Assembly: GCA_918807975.1 (NCBI GenBank)
Contig: OU964918.1
Span: 33,216,477-33,280,476, forward strand
Length of the DNA stretch: 64,000 nucleotides
Origin: Aplidium turbinatum
Taxonomy: Eukaryota > Chordata > Ascidiacea > Aplousobranchia > Polyclinidae
Reading direction: 5' to 3'
Position 1 is the first letter of the stretch. Each line of letters opens with the position of its first letter. Of this stretch, positions 11,025-22,688 are shown piece after piece. The notes under the pieces are model-generated. The model was not told the DNA's origin. It saw nothing but the letters and a program-made list of their open reading frames with translations, and made no database searches. The translations under genes were made by a program, and so were the position numbers.

Positions 11025-13135
11025 TATTGATAAAATGCTAAAGTCATAGAAAGGATTTGGATCAGGCACACAAATAGCCTAATTGGTGGTGTAATGGCTT
11101 GTCCGAATCAAGTGATGTAACAAACACTGATCAATAGGAAAGCGATGTGTGCTCTAGAGCGGTGTAGAACTTTGATCCTTTCGGAGGTGGTGGAAGAATT
11201 CTTGTCACTCGGCCCTCAGTCGACATCAACTGGAAAAGCTCGGTTGAGGAAGCAAGTGATGTCAGCTCCAAGTGCAGGAGCCAGAAAATTGTTCCTATTT
11301 GGATGGAGAAACCTCTGCAAATAATAAAAAGCAACAACAACCAGCGAGACAGTGGGTGCGGATACTTAGCTTATGTTTTGTTCAAAGCTTAGCCAAGATT
11401 TTTTTTCAGAACACATAGGCTAAGCCTAATGAACCTAGGCTTAAATATGGATCAAAGGTAAGTAACGAAACCGTAATGAAATGACTTGGGCTTGCATTCT
11501 CGTGTTCTTTCATTACCACACGAAGTCGTTTTCCCAAAGGCATCCGTGCGTGTAAACAAAATGATTCATAGGTCCAATCCTTAAACGTTGACACACAAAA
11601 ATCATGTTACAAACGTACCGTAAGTTAAAACAATTATTTTGTTTCATCTGACATTGCACTTTTGTTAGCCTAGTTTGTTTGTTATAGAATAAATATCACA
11701 AAGTATGTGGGCAGCAACTCTTTTTTATCATTAGGTAGCCCTGAAAAGGACTGTTTTTTTTTTGGCAAATGGACGATGTGGTGGCTACAGTAAGGGATAG
11801 GACTCCCTTATGACGCGGAGAACTTCCGGAAAATGTCGTCCCCGTGGAAACTGATGTCACCACATAAATTCATCAAGATACCCAGGTATCATGTGCCTTG
11901 TGGTGCCACACCCCTGTGGCCGAACCATAATGATGGTGATGGTTGACCGTTTGGTGGCGATATCCAAGATCTAAAAAAATTACGAAAGCAACTTTAAATA
12001 AGTTTCAGCGTAAAATGCTTGCTGCAACGGTTTCCAAATAGAAATAACAAAAACATGTTAAATTGGTAAATTTATTTTTATTGGATGCATAATTCTTTTG
12101 ACATGAGCCATCGTGCTTTTTGAAAAGGAGCTGTGCAGTTAAGTGGCGAGGTCAGTTGATTGTTTTTTCTGCTCCCAAAGTAACTTTAAATGGTTAACTT
12201 TTGTTAACAATTTCTACACTATGAATAAGTTATATCAAGTGGGACCTGGCATGACAGTTTAAGCCACATGGTTGGGTCTGATGCTATCACAACAGAAAAG
12301 TACACATTGTACTGTGATATGTCTTCAGACAAGCTAAACACAAACTGGTGTTTGAATGACCAATGGGACTGTGCAAGCAATCACTTTTGGGACATAATCC
12401 TACGTTATTTTAAGGCTGAAAGGAATTTTTTTCACTTAAAAAGTATTTTTCACTAGGAATGTAGATAAGAGCTATTGCTTTATTTTGTACAATCTTAAAA
12501 AGCCTTATTACACTACACTTTGCTATAGATCATGGCAAAAGTATATACCTTTTTAGATTTCAATTCATTGAACCTTTAAAGTGTCTTATTTTATCATGTC
12601 TGAAAAGAAAAGCGGGTCTATTTATTGATGAAAACCAAGAAACCACGTTCTGCTTCTTTTCTCTTGAGTCTCTTTCATTCCATCATACCCTTGACAATCA
12701 ATTGATGTAGCCTATCTAGCAAAGTGTCCCCTGGGACATAGCCCCTTGTCCCATTGATCATGTGTGTAAGCAACCTATGGGACAGTTGTCTGACACTTTT
12801 TAATGATGATAAAAAAAACAATAAAGAATATTAGCCTACAGTCATCACTGTTTTGATTTCATGTTATGAAACAATGACTAAACTTTGCAATAAAATTGCT
12901 TTAGTTCATGATTTGCTTTAAAATAACGTTTATTAGAAATAATGTCATATTCGTCCCATAGGTGCCACATCTCCCCTACACATTTTTACTCTCAGTACAC
13001 CTAGTATACACAAATGTTTAATCTACATGCATTTTATGTACTTCATCTAATCCATTTAATGTTTAACATAATCCACGTTAAGTGTTTACATGTTAGTGTA
13101 TGTCATTTTAAAATAGAACTACAAGAAACACTCAC
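11025..13135. other. Loop of the foldback element, left half, no gene recognised
   Basis: Unique sequence between the left arm and the decayed transposase exons. Missing 3' exons of the transposase would be expected here on the minus strand, but I could not find the HTQ.IE..W-like C-terminal block of the family. Short open frames (12268-12456 +, 11131-11340 -) carry no motif I recognise. Confidence 0.5.
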
Positions 13136-14176
13136 TAGACAAATTAGAGTATGCACCCCATTCATCGGAATGAATCTCTGTTCCTGTGCGATGTGGCGTA
13201 GAATTTCTGCCTCCAGTGTAGCCCTGTCCCGCCGCGGTACCATTACGATGAAGCATTCTCTAATAGCACAATTTACTGGGGATATCTACAGGCATTGAGA
13301 AGCAAAAGAAAGTGCCCTAAGTAGGGTGGGTTAAATAAAAGTGTCAAATATTCCTTCAAATCCCAAGCCCAAGTGATATTGCTCACCTGCTCGAACGTAG
13401 TTGACTAGGCGTAGGCCTAGTTGTAGTGCGTAAACATGCATATATTATATAACTTACTTTGTTGTGGTGTCAATCCCGCCGAAGATCCACTGCTGTGGCA
13501 CTGGGCGCCAGTAGCGTAGGCAGGAATTTTGAAAGGGGGGGGGTTTTGACCACCCAACGGCGGGGGGTCTGGGGGGCCTCCCCCAGAAATTTTTGAAAAA
13601 TTACTTTGAATTTGGTGCATTCTGAGAGCATTTTCAACAAAAATGTGGGTACGAATATTCCTGTAAAATGGTGCTTTCCGGTAGCATAGCAAAAGGATAA
13701 GATCATATTTTCTTTGGCATTTTTCGAAAAAAAAGCTAAGTCTCTATGTTTTCTTGTTGCTAATTCCTGGCTGAGATGTTTGAATGTTTGGTATTGGCAA
13801 AACTCGCTCTTTTAATGCAATTTTGTTTAAAATTAGGCAATTTTTTTTTAGACTGAAAGCATCATTCTCAATATCGTGACGTCACAAGCGTGCCAAAGGG
13901 GGGGGTTGTAACCCCCAAAACCCCCCCTTTGGCTACGCCACTGCTGGGCGCCCTTGTGAATTTCCTCGTTTTCGTCTGGCCACCAAGGACTCACCGATAG
14001 CGACGATGTGGCCACTGGCCAGGTCCACCGATTTGATGCTGATTCCTCAACAAATCCTCCGAACAGATCTGTACGTTATCAACAAATGGCAAATATTCGT
14101 GTTCATCAATAGTGATGATGTGGCCTGAAGCCACATAGTATGCTTTTCGTACAAGCACGAATATTTGTTGTTTCAA
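13136..14176 (-). pseudogene. Decayed Merlin/ISXO2-type DDE transposase
   Basis: Read on the minus strand: around 14030-14080 CSEDLLRNQHQIGGPG; then, after a frame change, SGHIVAIGESLVARRKRG and NSQGRP; then, across the inserted MITE at 13509-13943, VPQQWIFGGIDTTTK ending at a good donor (AA|GTAAGTT, 13458). After a 198-bp intron the acceptor at 13259 leads into ECFIVMVPRRDRATLEAEIL, and after another frame change IHSDEWGAYSNLS ends at a donor at 13136. This is the order of the IS1016/ISXO2-like (Merlin) transposase core: GGPG, (I/V)DES, QWVFGG, CF.V.V..R...TL, HSDEWGAY. The first catalytic Asp (IDES) reads Gly (IGES). Frame changes, the Asp loss and the insertion show it is inactive. C-terminal exons were not found. 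Confidence 0.85.
13509..13943. mobile_element. hAT-type MITE inserted in the Merlin transposase gene
   Basis: Ends CAGTAGCGTAGGCAGGAATT and GGCTACGCCACTG are imperfect inverted repeats, followed inward by G-rich and C-rich runs. The exact 8-bp duplication CTGGGCGC lies at 13501-13508 and 13944-13951. The insertion splits the RGRPVPQQW stretch of the transposase, so it is younger than that gene's functional life. 435 bp, no coding. Confidence 0.9.
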
Positions 14177-14210
14177 AACCGTTTGTGTTTGAATATTTTG
14201 CTTGGAGACT

Positions 14211-15391
14211 CAGGGCCTATGAGAAGAGGGTACTGAGGGTACGGCATACCCTTGAGGGCCCAGGCCTGTGATTGTTGGGAAGCCCGAAATTGTAATTTTA
14301 TACTTTACGCGAAAAAATGATGGTTAAAACCACCCTAAACGACTAAATTCAAGCATAAAAGTTGTTATCCTCTAGTCCTGGGGGCCCGTAATGTAGCAAA
14401 AGGGCCTGGAAAAGTAATTGAGTGCATTGCACGCAAATTAGGGGCCCAAAGTGGTGATTTAATGCTTTACGTGCAAAAATGTTTCGTTTTAAAGCACCCA
14501 AAATTAAATCGTAAAAGTTGGTTTTTCTCCTGTTCGGGGGGGGGGGAGGACATAGGGAAGCAAAAGCAGGGTTGAGAAAAACCCGGGCTTTTTTAAAAAG
14601 CTCGGGTGATTTTGGGCTTTTTTGTGTTTTTTAAAAATTATTTGAAAAAGGTAGTTTCACGCTTATTTCACTTCAAAATGGATTTCGGAGTTGGAGCAAG
14701 AGCCGGAGTCAATACTTTCGGAGCAGGAACGGAACCGAGTCAAAAAAAAGTAACTTCGTTCACCTCTGCTAGGCATGTGGTGAATACAAAAGTTAATGAA
14801 GAAAGCTTATTGGTCAGACGATTAATTTCATGATGTTTTGACAAGATGTTATGTTTGAGCCTTGGTAGAGAGCTTGACTTGTTGTACCAGATACATATAA
14901 CACTCAGTAACGTTAGTGGATTTAACATTTTTTATTAAACACACAAAAAAACAAGAAACACTACTAAATCCAACGTTTTCGACACCAAATCATAGTGTCC
15001 TCATCAGGACTAATTATAGGCTACATCTAAGAGAAATAAATGAATGAATTTGAAAATTTTGCATTAAAGCTGTAAGCTACAAGCGACACCTCTCAACAGC
15101 ACCGGCATCAACAACTGACACACGAATCCAATGCAGGATAGCCTACGCAAATTGGCGAGGGACAGATCACATGATAGGCTATACACAACACAAAACTCTA
15201 AATAATAGTTTTATTGCAGCCTGATGCTATTATTGCGCACAGATGACCAATTCTGCAGTAAAATGTTGTATGGTGTGCAATACGCCTAAGTAAAATCACG
15301 CGCTTTGCCAAAGACAAAGAGGGCCCGGAGTGAGAGAGGGGCCCGGAATGACTCTTCGTACCCTTACTGAAAATTTTTCTCAGAGGCCCTG
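14211..15391. mobile_element. hAT-type non-autonomous element in the foldback loop
   Basis: Inverted ends CAGGGCCTATGAGAAGAGGG and the complement of CAGGGCCTCTGAGAAAAATT, flanked by TGGAGACT (14203-14210) and TGGAGACC (15392-15399), a 7-of-8 match. The 1181-bp interior has repeated GGGCCC-type blocks and no coding. It appears to contain an older retroelement fragment near 14930-15060. Confidence 0.75.
14930..15060 (-). mobile_element. Probable fossil Penelope-like tail fragment
   Basis: On the minus strand CCTGATGAGGACAC, a short loop, then GTGTCGAAAACG resembles the CTGATGA / stem / GAAA pattern of the hammerhead-derived segment at the ends of Penelope-like elements, and parallels the segment at about 4260 next to the coding relic. 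Only a fragment; no coding part is present. Confidence 0.35.
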
Positions 15392-15454
15392 TGGAGACCT
15401 CAGTGCAACTATTAAGAAACACGAAGATTTAATTTTTCTACAACAATCGACAAG

Positions 15455-18400
15455 TGATGGTTTGCATGTGGTCAAGTTTAGGTGGCCACCAGATGGAGCT
15501 AGTAGTATTTTGGGACTTGATATTAATTTAGTTGGTTATATCTATGCTTGTGCTTTTCAACGATAGCAAATCTGTTGAAATTGAGCAAGAAATGAATAAA
15601 TGGGAGACAATTAATTATCGTGATCATGCAGGGCGTGAACTGGAAGACGATCGATTCGCCATTGAAATGCATTGGGCAAAAGCTTCGTTGGGGGGCTGTC
15701 TTCGAACAACGATTGCGCGCATATGGAATAAGATATAAAAATGAAAGTTAGCAATTCAATAAACAGTAACATGTTCTTTTATTTGGCTGTCGTTTAATGT
15801 TCTTATCATTTAAATAAAGTTTTGATAATGGTTTGATTTTGCTCAAGTTTAGGTAGCCACCAGATGGAGCTAGTAGTATTTTGGGACTTGATATTAATTT
15901 AGTTGGTTAGATCTATGCTTGTGCTTTTCAACGATAGCAAATCTGTTGAAATTGAGCAAGAAATGAATAAACGGGAGACAATTAATTATCGTGAAAATGC
16001 AGGGCGTGAACTGGAAGACGATCGATTCGCCATTGAAATGCATTGGGCAAAAGCTTCGTTGGGGGGCTGTCTTCGAACAACGATTACGCGCATATTAAAT
16101 AAGATACAAAAATGAAAGTTAGCCCTTCAATAAACAGTAACATGTTCTTTTAATTGGATTTAATTTAGATTGTTTATCATTTAAAATGAAGTTTTGATAA
16201 TGGTTTGAATTTGGTCAAGTTTAGGTGGCCACCAGATGAAGCTAGTAGTATTTTGGGATTTGGTATTAATTTAGTTGGTTAGATCTATGCTTTTGCTTTT
16301 CAACGATAGCAAATCTGTTGAAATTGAGCAAGAAATGAATAAATGGGAGACAATTAATTATCGTGAACATGCAGGGCGTGAACTGGAAGACGATCGATTC
16401 GCCATTGAAATGCAATGGTTTGCATGTGATCAAGTTTAGGTGGCCACTAGATAGAGCTAGTAGTATTTTGGGACTTGGTATTAACTTAGTTGGTTAGATC
16501 TATGCTTTTGCTTTTCAACGATAGCAAATCTATTGAAATTGAGCAAGAAATGAATAAATGGGAGACAATTAATTATCGTGAACATGCAGGGCGTGAACTG
16601 GAAGACGATCGATTCGCCATTGAAATGCATTGGGCAAAAGCTTCGTTGGGGGGCTGTCTTCGAGCAATGATTGCGCGCATATGGAATAAGATATAAAAAT
16701 GAAAGTTAGCACTTCAATAAACAGTAACATGTTCTTTTAATTGAATTTAATTTAGATTGTTTATCATTTAAAGTAAAGTTTTGGTGATGGTTTGCATGTG
16801 ATCAAGTTTAGGTAGCCACTAGATGGAGCTAGTAGTATTTTGGGACTTGGTATTAAATTAGTTGGTTAGATCCTTGCTTGTGATTTTCAACGATAGCAAA
16901 TCTGTTGAAATTGAGCAAGAAATGAATAAATGGGAGACAATTAATTATCGTGAACATGCAGGGCGTGAACTGGAAGACGATCGATTCGCCATTGAAATGC
17001 AATGGTTTGCATGTGATCAAGTTTAGGTGGCCACTAGATGGATCTAGTAGTATTTTGGGACTTGGTATTAATTTAGTTGGTTAGATCTATGCTTGTGCTT
17101 TTCAACGATAGCAAATCTGTTGAAATTGAGCAAGAAATGAATAAATGGGAGACAATTAATTATCGTGATCACGCAGGGCGTGAACTGGAAGACGATCGAT
17201 TCGCCATTGAAATGCATTGGGCAAAAGCTTCGTTGGGGGGCTGTCTTCGAACAACGATTGCGCGCATATGGAATAAGATATAACAATGAAAGTTAACACT
17301 TCAATAAACAGTAACATGTTCTTTTAATTGGATTTAATTTAGATTGTTTATCATTTAAAATGAAGTTTTGGTGATGGTTTGCATGTGATCAAGTTTAGGT
17401 GGCCACTAGATGGAGCTAGTAGTATTTTGGGATATGGTATTAATTTAGTTGGTTAGATCTATGCTTGTGCTTTTCAACGATAGCAAATCTGTTGAAATTG
17501 AGCAAGAAATGAATAAATGGGAGACAATTAATTATCGTGTTTACGCATGGCGTGAACTGGAAGACGATCGATTCGCCATTGAAATGCATTGGGCAAAAGC
17601 TTCGTTGGGGGGCTGTCTTCGAACAACGATTACGCGCATATTAAATAAGATACAAAAATGAAAGTTAACCCTTCAATAAACAGTAACATGTTCTTTTAAT
17701 TGGATTTGATTTAGATTGTTAATCATTTAAAATGAAGTTTTGGTGATGGTTTGAATTTGGTCAAGTTTAGGCGGCCAGCAGATGGAGCTAGTAGTATTTT
17801 GGGACTTGGTTATAATTTAGTTGGTTAGATCTATGCTTTTGCTTTTCAACGATAGCAAATATTTTGAAATTGAGCAAGAAATGAATAAATGGGAGACAAT
17901 TAATTATCGTGATCACGCAGGGCGTGAACTGGAAGACGATCGATTCGCCATCGAAATGCATTGGGCAAAAGCTTCGTTGGGGGGCTGTCTTCGAACAACG
18001 ATTGCGCGCATATGGAATAAGATATAAAAATGAAAGTTAGCCCTCCAATAAACAGTAACATGTTCTTTTAATTGGATTTAATTTAGATTGTTTATCATTT
18101 AAAATGAAGTTTTGATAATGGTTTGAATTTGGTCAAGTTTAGGTGGCCACCAGATGGAGCTAGTAGTATTTTGGGACTTGGTATTAATTTAGTTTGTTAG
18201 ATCTATGCTTGTGCTTTTCAACGATAGCAAATCTGTTGAAATTGAGCAAGAAATGAATAAATGGGAGACAATTAATTATCGTGAACATGCAGGGCGTGAA
18301 CTGGAAGACGATCGATTCGCCATTGAAATGCATTGGGCAAAAGCTTCGTTGGGGGGCTGTCTTCGAACAACGATTGCGCGCATATTGAATAAGATATAAA

Positions 18401-20108
18401 AATGAAAGTTAGCAATTCAATAAACAGTAACATGTTCTTTTATTTGGCTGTCGTTTAATGTTCTTATCATTTAAATGAAGTTTTGATAATGGTTTGATTT
18501 TGCTCAAGTTTAGGTAGCCACCAGATGGAGCTAGTAGTATTTTGGGACTTGATATTAATTTAGTTGGTTAGATCTATGCTTGTGCTTTTCAACGATAGCA
18601 AATCTGTTGAAATTGAGCAAGAAATGAATAAACGGGAGACAATTAATTATCGTGAAAATGCAGGGCGTGAACTGGAAGACGATCGATTCGCCATTGAAAT
18701 GCATTGGGCAAAAGCTTCGTTGGGGGGCTGTCTTCGAACAACGATTACGCGCATATTAAATAAGATACAAAAATGAAAGTTAGCCCTTCAATAAACAGTA
18801 ACATGTTCTTTTAATTGGATTTAATTTAGATTGTTTATCATTTAAAATGAAGTTTTGATAATGGTTTGAATTTGGTCAAGTTTAGGTGGCCACCAGATGG
18901 AGCTAGTAGTATTTTGGGATTTGGTATTAATTTAGTTTGTTAGATCTATGCTTTTGCTTTTCAACGATAGCAAATCTGTTGAAATTGAGCAAGAAATGAA
19001 TAAATGGGAGACAATTAATTATCGTGAACATGCAGGGCGTGAACTGGAAGACGATCGATTTGCCATTGAAATGCATTGGGCAAAAGCTTCGTTGGGGGGC
19101 TGTCTTCGAACAACGATTACGCGCATATTAAATAAGATACAAAAATGAATGTTAACCCTTCAATAAACAGTAACATGTTCTTTTAATTGGATTTAATTTA
19201 CATTGTTTATCATTTAAAATGAAGTTTTGGTGATGGTTTGAATTTGGTCAAGTTTAGGTGGCCACCAGATGGAGCTAGTAGTATTTTGGGACTTGGTATT
19301 AATTTAGTTGGTTAGATCTATGCTTGTGCTTTTCAACGATAGCAAATCTGTTGAAATTGAGCAAGAAATGAATAAATGGGAGACAATTAATTATCGTGAA
19401 AATGCAGGGCGTGAACTGGAAGACGATCGATTCGCCAATGAAATGCATTGGGCAAAAGCTTCGTTGGGGGGTTGTCTTCAAACAACGATTGCGCGCATAT
19501 TGAATAAGATATAACAATGAAAGTTAACACTTCAATAAACAGTAACATGTTCTTTTAATTGGATTTCATGTAGATTGTTTATCATTTAAAGTGAAGTTTT
19601 GGTGACGGTTTGCATGTGATCAAGTTTAGGTAGCCACTAGATGGAGCTAGTAGTATTTTGGGACTTGGTATTAATTTAGTTGGTTAGATCCTTGCTTGTG
19701 CTTTTCAACGATAGCAAATCTGTTGAAATTGAGCAAGAAATGAATAAATGGGAGACAATTAATTATCGTGAACATGCAGGGCGTGAACTGGAAGACGATC
19801 GATTCGCCATTGAAATGCAATGGTTTGCATGTGATCAAGTTTAGGTGGCCACTAGATGGATCTAGTAGTATTTTGGGACTTGGTATTAATTTAGTTGGTT
19901 AGATCTATGCTTGTGCTTTTCAACGATAGCAAATCTGTTGAAATTGAACAACAAATGAATAAATGGGAGACAATTTCCTTCTGGTGTGTTTCATTGCATT
20001 TCCACCCCGCATTTCCTCCTTCATAATAGGCCATTCCAATGTGTGTGACGTATTATGACGTCATCATTTTGTCTGGTTGACCAACAGGGCGTCTTGTGGA
20101 AGAGCACC
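15455..20108 (+). repeat. Right arm: tandem array of about 372-bp units, inverted relative to the left arm
   Basis: About 14 units, short forms near 16410, 16990 and 19815 included. Unit order mirrors the left arm: the outermost full unit (19308-19514) shares the FANEMHW and CLQTT variants with 6368-6574; 18564-18776 shares KRETINYRENAG with 7106-7318; 16490-16696 shares CLRAMIARIW with 8810-9016. A block of several units also recurs within each arm (the variant unit with GACAGCCAAATAAAAG occurs at about 7430 and 9716), a higher-order repeat. Confidence 0.92.
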
Positions 20109-20116
20109 AAATGGAG

Positions 20117-20205
20117 AAGCTGTAGCCTATTTATTTCGGGGGCTGATAATAGCCTTTGAGGCTATATGCACATGTTTAGTCGAGCATGGCATTTGATCTC
20201 AATAT
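20117..20205. other. Short unique spacer
   Basis: Sequence between the foldback element's target duplication and the next transposon. No feature. Confidence 0.6.
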
Positions 20206-21896
20206 CAGGGTTCGATCTTAGCACTGGTCCTCTGGCCAATGTCTAGTGCGAGTTCCCCGCGGACCAGTACGAATCGTTTCACACTGGTCCGACTGTCCAG
20301 TGCGAAAATATCATCGTATTATGTCATTTGATTGTTTAGAATGCGTGGCTCTCGTTTGCGCTTCTTTTCAAACAACAAAACACGTGATCCGTGCATGTTA
20401 AACCGTAAGAAAAGGGCAAGCGCAACATCACATGTTAAATCGTAAGAAGAAAGCAATCGCAACATCACTATTTTTTTTCCAAAGTAGCGGGAGAGGCGCT
20501 ACTTTTTTTCAGTCACGTTACCCGCTACTTTTTAATTTAAATTCAAAAAAATTCTTGTTTTTTTTGTAATACTGGCGTGGTCAAACAGCTATATAATCGG
20601 CTTGGTTGCAAAGTTTCGGTCTTTTCTAGCTGACGTCAACTTCTTCGGCGAATATCTCCGTGTGATGAAGCCTATCTGCCAGGCTTTAGACATTCTTCAG
20701 GGCAAGTCCAAGGCATATTACGGAGTCTTGCTTCCAACCATCACAATTTGCGAGAAGAAGTTGACCGAGATCAGCTGATCTTGTGACCTGTGAGGAGTTG
20801 AAAGTGAAAGTCCTTGAAGGCGCGAAGAAACGATTTAACAAATGCTTCAACAACATGAAATGCGTTATGGCATCACGTCTTCATCCCTCCTTCAAGACGT
20901 CGTGGCTACAATTTCTGCACTACGTTTCCACGGATGATGCTGACGCACTGCGAGAAAAAGTCAAGACAGATGTAATTCGACTGTTGCGGGAGACATCAAG
21001 CCAGGTTGATACCGAGAAGAGTGACACCAACACCAGTCATGACCCCGAGGATGTATTTTTGGAGTGTTTGCGCCATCCCGTGAAACGTCGGTGCACAAGG
21101 AAGCAGCAATTGTGGACGCCTTTTTTTCGGACAAGAGCAAGTCCTTGAGCTTTTCGAATACCGAGTTAAAACATATCTGTTCAATACAACACCCCCATTT
21201 CTTCCAGTGCTGCGGTGGAGAGACTTTTCTCTGTTGGAAAAGATGTGCTTAAGCGAAAGCGGGCATGACTTAGTGACTCTCATTTTGAAATGCTTGTGTT
21301 TTTGAAAGATGCGTAACAATAAATTTCCCTTAGAATGCGTTTTCTATAACGACGTTAAAATGACAGCATAAACGAATGATATCATTCGTTTTCAAGGTCA
21401 TTTTTGCGTCACTAGGGACTTGAGTGTTTCCTAGTGTCATTTTAGACAAAAGTAGCAGAAGAAGTAGCGGTAGCGCGCGCTACTTTGGCCCGAGTAGCGG
21501 GTAGCGCGCTACTTTTGTAAATTGGTAGCGCGTGCTACTTTGGCCCAAGTAGCGGGTAGCGCGCTACTTTAAAAGTAGCGGGTGCCCACCTCTGCCCATC
21601 ATCGGATTCAGAAATTGAAGAAGAGCCCCAAGTAGATTGAAGACTCAACGTAGATTGAATGTCTTGCCTAGATAAACTGTTGTTACTGTTATTACCATTG
21701 TATATTTCCATGTTATTGCCCCTATTCATTATTGTCGTTTTAAGGTGGTTTTCTCTGGGTTGGCCTCGTGCTTCCCACGACAATCTTGTTTTTATCAGTA
21801 AACGGGACTGACCAGTGCGATCTCGTGCGGACCAGTGCAAATGGTGAGCCACTGGTCCGGTTGGCCAGTGCAAAAAAAAGTTAAGGTCGAACCCTG
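20206..21896. mobile_element. hAT-like element with CAGGGTTCGA ends, containing a second hAT
   Basis: Terminal inverted repeats CAGGGTTCGATCTTAGCACT (left) and the complement of CAGGGTTCGACCTTAACTTT (right), with sub-repeats of CACTGGTCC / GGACCAGTG inside each end. The flanks share only AATAT, so the 8-bp duplication expected of hAT is not preserved. Most of the interior is the separate element at about 20470-21594. Confidence 0.6.
20470..21594 (+). mobile_element. hAT transposon relic with transposase fragments
   Basis: The right edge is CCCACCTCTG (complement CAGAGGTGGG, a frequent hAT terminus) and both edges carry GTAGCGGGTAGCGCGCTACT-like sub-repeats. Plus-strand translations give hAT blocks in order: FFGEYLRVMKPICQALDILQ and GKSKAYYGVLLPT (about 20640-20750), EELKVKVLEGAKKRFNKCF and ASRLHPSFKTSWLQFL (20783-20920), and AAVERLFSVGKDVLKRKRA then LSDSHFEMLVFLKDA (about 21205-21315, in shifted frames). 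Several stops and frame changes, so inactive. Confidence 0.8.
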
Positions 21897-22025
21897 AATA
21901 TGCTTACGCATGCTGTATATGTTAGCTTAGCTTTGTACCGTGGTATTCTGCAATATATATATACGTCAAGTTGTGCACATATAAAGACGCAGAAGCTATT
22001 CTTACGATATTTTGTGAATACACCC
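21897..22025. other. Short unique spacer
   Basis: AT-rich spacer with an (AT) run near 21955. No gene. Confidence 0.6.
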
Positions 22026-22688
22026 TGTAAGTAGGGGTAGGCTGTACATATGGCTAAAAAAGTTATCATTCTGGATCATTTTGGTGACACCCCTATTTTG
22101 AAGTATCTTGTCTCCTGAGCATTTTAAGCCATAATTTAATAAATTTGGAAAAAAACTGAGGCAGTGCCGGCAAAAACGGTGTCCGGAATGCATAAAATCG
22201 AAAATGACACTTTTAACGTTAATAATGCATTTAATACAGTATATAATGTCGCCATAAGCCAGCAATTGGCTTTACTGTTTACAGTGGTGACATTCAAGAT
22301 GGTCATTGTTTACAGCAGTGGTTCTCAGAGGGGCGGAATCAGCCCCTGGAGGGGGGGGGGGGGGCGTTTTGATTTTGCAGGGGGGTATGATTACCTCGGC
22401 TTAAGGGTAAACGATTTAGTCAAAGAGCTCGTATCTTCGTGGTAGCATTTCCTACCTCATACCTGGTGGAAAAGGGATTCAGCTGTGTTGTTCTGCTACA
22501 TACCAAACAGGGAAACCCACTTGACATATCCATAAGAGGTGATCTTCGAATGTTTCTCACTGGCTTTACACCGGATGTGAAGAAATTGGCACTTTGTCAC
22601 CGAGCCCAGGATTCATACTGACTACCAGTAGGCCTATAGGGCTCGCAAATATATATTTGCTTTTTATCAAATATACTTACTACTTACT

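Larger units (their letters stand above)
5774..20108. mobile_element. 14.3-kb Merlin-type foldback transposon with satellite-like inverted arms
   Basis: Outer ends are exact inverted repeats: left GGTGCTCTTCCACAAGACGC, right its complement ending GGAAGAGCACC. The 8-bp direct repeat AAATGGAG flanks it at 5766-5773 and 20109-20116. Behind about 130 bp of unique terminus, each arm is a tandem array of about 372-bp units (left 5.2 kb, right 4.7 kb, opposite orientation). The 4.4-kb loop contains a decayed minus-strand DDE transposase with ISXO2/Merlin motifs and two later hAT insertions. Merlin elements are known to make 8-9-bp target duplications, which agrees. Terminal repeats made of sub-repeats are known from Drosophila FB and Galileo elements; I know of none described for Merlin. 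The transposase is dead, so the copy is non-autonomous. Confidence 0.85.

Noticed and set aside
14960-15010. A complete hammerhead ribozyme on the minus strand
   Set aside because: CTGATGA, a 5-bp stem (GACAC/GTGTC) and GAAA are present, but I could not find a stem III hairpin with a cleavage triplet or a closing stem I. It is kept only as a Penelope-like tail fragment.
6368-19517. About 18 near-identical 64-70-codon open frames in the tandem units, suggesting a multicopy peptide gene
   Set aside because: The frame is shared because the units are recent copies. Differences between units (Trp/Arg, Glu/Asp, His/Asn, Ala/Thr, Trp/Leu) mostly change the amino acid, short units lose the frame, and the peptide has no recognisable motif. 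Satellite DNA explains it better.
5774-20108. VCPKMT as cargo carried inside the foldback element
   Set aside because: The gene lies outside: the outer terminus and its AAATGGAG duplication fall between the gene and the arm, and the solo end on the other side also faces the gene with its outer end.
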